NCBI GenBank assembly: GCA_002470565.1
Contig: DKMQ01000001.1
Location: 1-7,512, forward strand
DNA length: 7,512 nucleotides
From: Oceanospirillaceae bacterium UBA7410
GTDB taxonomy: Bacteria > Pseudomonadota > Gammaproteobacteria > Pseudomonadales > Balneatricaceae
Direction: 5' to 3'
A program made the position numbers and the translations under genes. The notes under the pieces were generated by a model, which searched no databases, was not told where the DNA came from, and was given only the letters and a program-made list of their open reading frames with translations. Below, piece by piece: positions 6,202 to 7,512 of the stretch (position 1 is its first letter; the number at the start of each line of letters is the position of its first letter).

Positions 6202-6756
6202 ATGACTACACCTAATTTTCTTCACGATGCTAAAGATTTATTAACCAAGCAAGGCTTTGATACCTGCAACATATGGTATCACGGCACTTCATCGGCGCTA
6301 ACCAGCTCTATCAAAGAGCATGGTTTGAAACGTTCCGGTGATCAAGCCCTAAAAGCAGCTGCCAAAAAAACCATGGCAACCATTGGTAATCATTACACAC
6401 AATCTGTTGAGCCTGTTTTTTTAACACAAAGTAAGCAGCTGGCTTATTACTGGGCGCAGCAATCAGTTAGAAATCGCAGTGTAAGAATTGAAGGCACAGA
6501 ACTACCTGTTGTCATCAGTGTGAATTTTCCAGAGACCTTAAATAGCCAAGTGAAGCCTGATGTTGGTGCAGCAAGCTTATTGTTAGTTGAAGAGGGCGAG
6601 CAATTTATGGCGTTTTTAGCAGGTATATACTTAGACAATGGCTTTGAAGTCCCTACTATCGATCTAATAAATGCTGATCGTCTAGAGTATTTGAATAAAT
6701 TAGGTATGGCTTATTTTGATGCAGATATAGACGCCAGCCTTTTAGGTTTCCTCTAA
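6202..6756 (+). CDS. Uncharacterised protein with ADP-ribosyltransferase-like motifs
   Basis: This is a 184-aa soluble protein with no signal peptide or membrane segment, and I do not recognise a named family. The segment IWYHGTSSALTSSIKEHGL (24-42) matches the NAD-binding start of the ADP-ribosyltransferase superfamily (PARP-like and KptA/Tpt1-like proteins): an H-G-T after a strand, then a helix ending in G-L. It is followed by PVFLT (71-75) with LAYYWAQQ (80-87), the usual place of the motif tyrosine, and a strand PVVISVNFP (102-110). VEEGEQFM (129-136) may carry the third-motif glutamate. The HGT-Y-E order is seen directly; the activity is inferred. It could be a protein modifier, a tRNA 2'-phosphotransferase relative or an inactive fold. 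ATG 6202 is preferred; an in-frame TTG at 6196 would add two residues, and only a weak ribosome site (AAGTGA, 6187-6192) is present. No antitoxin-like partner is adjacent. Confidence 0.8.
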   Translation: MTTPNFLHDAKDLLTKQGFDTCNIWYHGTSSALTSSIKEHGLKRSGDQALKAAAKKTMATIGNHYTQSVEPVFLTQSKQLAYYWAQQSVRNRSVRIEGTELPVVISVNFPETLNSQVKPDVGAASLLLVEEGEQFMAFLAGIYLDNGFEVPTIDLINADRLEYLNKLGMAYFDADIDASLLGFL

Positions 6757-6844
6757 ATCTTAAAACTACAGAAGTGGCTCTTGTTCAAGCAAGGCTAACA
6801 AGGTACCCTTTTGTATAGATACTAATGCTTACGGAGATCATTGT

Positions 6845-7294
6845 ATGACACAAGAACAAGATCAACGCTTAGATCAGGCATTTGACGATACTATTGATGC
6901 ATGGCTAATCGAAAGACAGGCGCTACTCACCCAATTTGTAGCCTTGCCGCAAATGAGTGTGGCTGATGACGTAGTAGGGCAATTGCACTATTTTTGTGAG
7001 GCTATGGTGGATTATAGTTCTCGTGGTCACTTTAATGTGTATGAGCAGTTACTTGTGCGCATAGCACAATATAATACTCAATACACTGACAATACCAATG
7101 TGCTTTTAGGTAAGATTCACGACACAACAGACAAAATAGTGATCTTTGATGATGAATACGGCACTGTTGAAAAGCTTTCAATTCAAGATATAGGTCACTT
7201 TAGTGGACGTTTGTCACGTTTAGGTGAAGTGCTTGCAGAGCGCTTTAATCACGAAGATGAATTAATGGGATTCTTTCAAGAAACCTTAGCTTAA
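6845..7294 (+). CDS. rsd: Rsd/AlgQ-family sigma-70 regulator
   Basis: Rsd in E. coli and AlgQ in Pseudomonas bind region 4 of sigma-70 and hold it away from core RNA polymerase, shifting promoter choice as growth slows. This 149-aa all-helical protein has the family length (~150-160) and its motifs: IDAWLIERQALL (17-28), the core FCEAMVDYSSRGHFNVYEQL (50-69), and RLGEVLAERFNHEDEL (125-140). GGAG (6833-6836) lies 8 nt before the ATG. The middle (75-118) diverges most from the proteins I recall, so sigma binding is inferred from family membership. It is preceded by 88 bp with no clear terminator after the ART-like gene, so read-through is possible. nadK follows 73 bp later with no visible terminator, suggesting cotranscription. 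The symbol could equally be algQ. Confidence 0.88.
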   Translation: MTQEQDQRLDQAFDDTIDAWLIERQALLTQFVALPQMSVADDVVGQLHYFCEAMVDYSSRGHFNVYEQLLVRIAQYNTQYTDNTNVLLGKIHDTTDKIVIFDDEYGTVEKLSIQDIGHFSGRLSRLGEVLAERFNHEDELMGFFQETLA

Positions 7295-7356
7295 TTTCCC
7301 AATTAATCTGGCTACCTTAATTATCCATTTATATCAGCCGAAAAGGCCTAAGCCCA

Positions 7357-7362
7357 AAGGGG
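7357..7362 (+). promoter_or_regulatory. Strong ribosome binding site fixing the nadK TTG start
   Basis: AAGGGG ends 5 nt before the TTG at 7368-7370. No ATG or GTG occurs in this frame between the upstream in-frame stop (TAG, 7287-7289) and the window end, so this site decides the start. Confidence 0.75.
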
Positions 7363-7367
7363 ATTTT

Positions 7368-7512
7368 TTGACACAGTTTAAACACGTCGGTCTTATTGGA
7401 AGGCTGAATAGCCCCGCAGTAATCGAAACCTTACATCGTGTCATCAAGTGCCTCAATAGTTGTCATCGGCAAGTATGGGTAGATGATCGTATTGCAGGCT
7501 CTTTGGATGCTG
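7368..7512 (+). CDS. nadK: NAD kinase, 5' part only
   Basis: NAD kinase phosphorylates NAD+ with ATP to make NADP+ in the cytosol. Only 48 complete codons are inside the window. The translated start, (M)TQFKHVGLIGRLNSPAV, followed by ETLHRVIKCL and RQVWVDDRIAG, closely resembles the N-terminus of Pseudomonas-type NAD kinases (F-x-x-I-G-I-I-G-R followed by a helix and a V-x-x-E/D-D strand). The GGDG catalytic motif lies beyond the edge and cannot be checked. The start is TTG, supported by AAGGGG at 7357-7362 and by the alignment of the protein start with the family. The call rests on a short segment but the match is distinctive. Confidence 0.82.
   Translation, partial: MTQFKHVGLIGRLNSPAVIETLHRVIKCLNSCHRQVWVDDRIAGSLDA

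Noticed and set aside
6447..6638. Minus-strand 63-codon open frame
   Set aside because: It lies within the ART-like gene and its translation shows no motif; the plus-strand frame has the better-supported protein.
6202..6756. ART-like gene as a toxin of a toxin-antitoxin pair
   Set aside because: No small partner gene is adjacent on either side, and the neighbours are metabolic and housekeeping genes.
7338..7367. Small CCC/GGG hairpin as a terminator of the Rsd gene or a switch at the nadK ribosome site
   Set aside because: Only three to four pairs with a three-base loop can form, too weak to support either role.

Overview
The window looks like chromosome from an aerobic, moderately AT-rich gammaproteobacterium. 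The evidence is the long (~530 aa) isocitrate lyase typical of Pseudomonas, Colwellia and relatives, the use of malate synthase G, an Rsd/AlgQ-type sigma-70 regulator, and a NAD kinase resembling the Pseudomonas protein. A marine Oceanospirillales- or Cellvibrionales-like source is my guess; the sequence alone does not fix the genus. I see no IS element, CRISPR array, tRNA, rRNA or phage gene.

Layout. A strong terminator (12-40) closes an unseen upstream unit. A glutathione S-transferase-family gene (109-765, +) then runs convergently into glcB (malate synthase G, 775-2952, -), with only 9 bp between the stop codons. Next comes a LysR-family regulator (3173-4117, -), which points the same way as glcB. 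It is divergent from aceA (isocitrate lyase, 4415-6013, +), with a ~300 bp shared control region. aceA ends in a hairpin followed by a rho-independent terminator. Beyond it lie a small protein with an ADP-ribosyltransferase-like YHGTS motif (6202-6756, +), an Rsd/AlgQ-like gene (6845-7294, +), and the 5' end of a NAD kinase gene with a TTG start (7368 to the window edge, +).

How the genes work together. Isocitrate lyase makes succinate and glyoxylate from isocitrate, and malate synthase condenses glyoxylate with acetyl-CoA. The glcB-lysR-aceA block therefore encodes the whole glyoxylate shunt with a regulator between its two enzymes. The most interesting regulatory signal is a LysR-type TTC-N11-GAA dyad that occurs once upstream of glcB and once in the lysR leader. 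Further GGG/CCC palindromes lie in the lysR and aceA promoter regions. The least understood gene is the ART-like protein, which sits alone between the shunt block and the housekeeping pair rsd-nadK.
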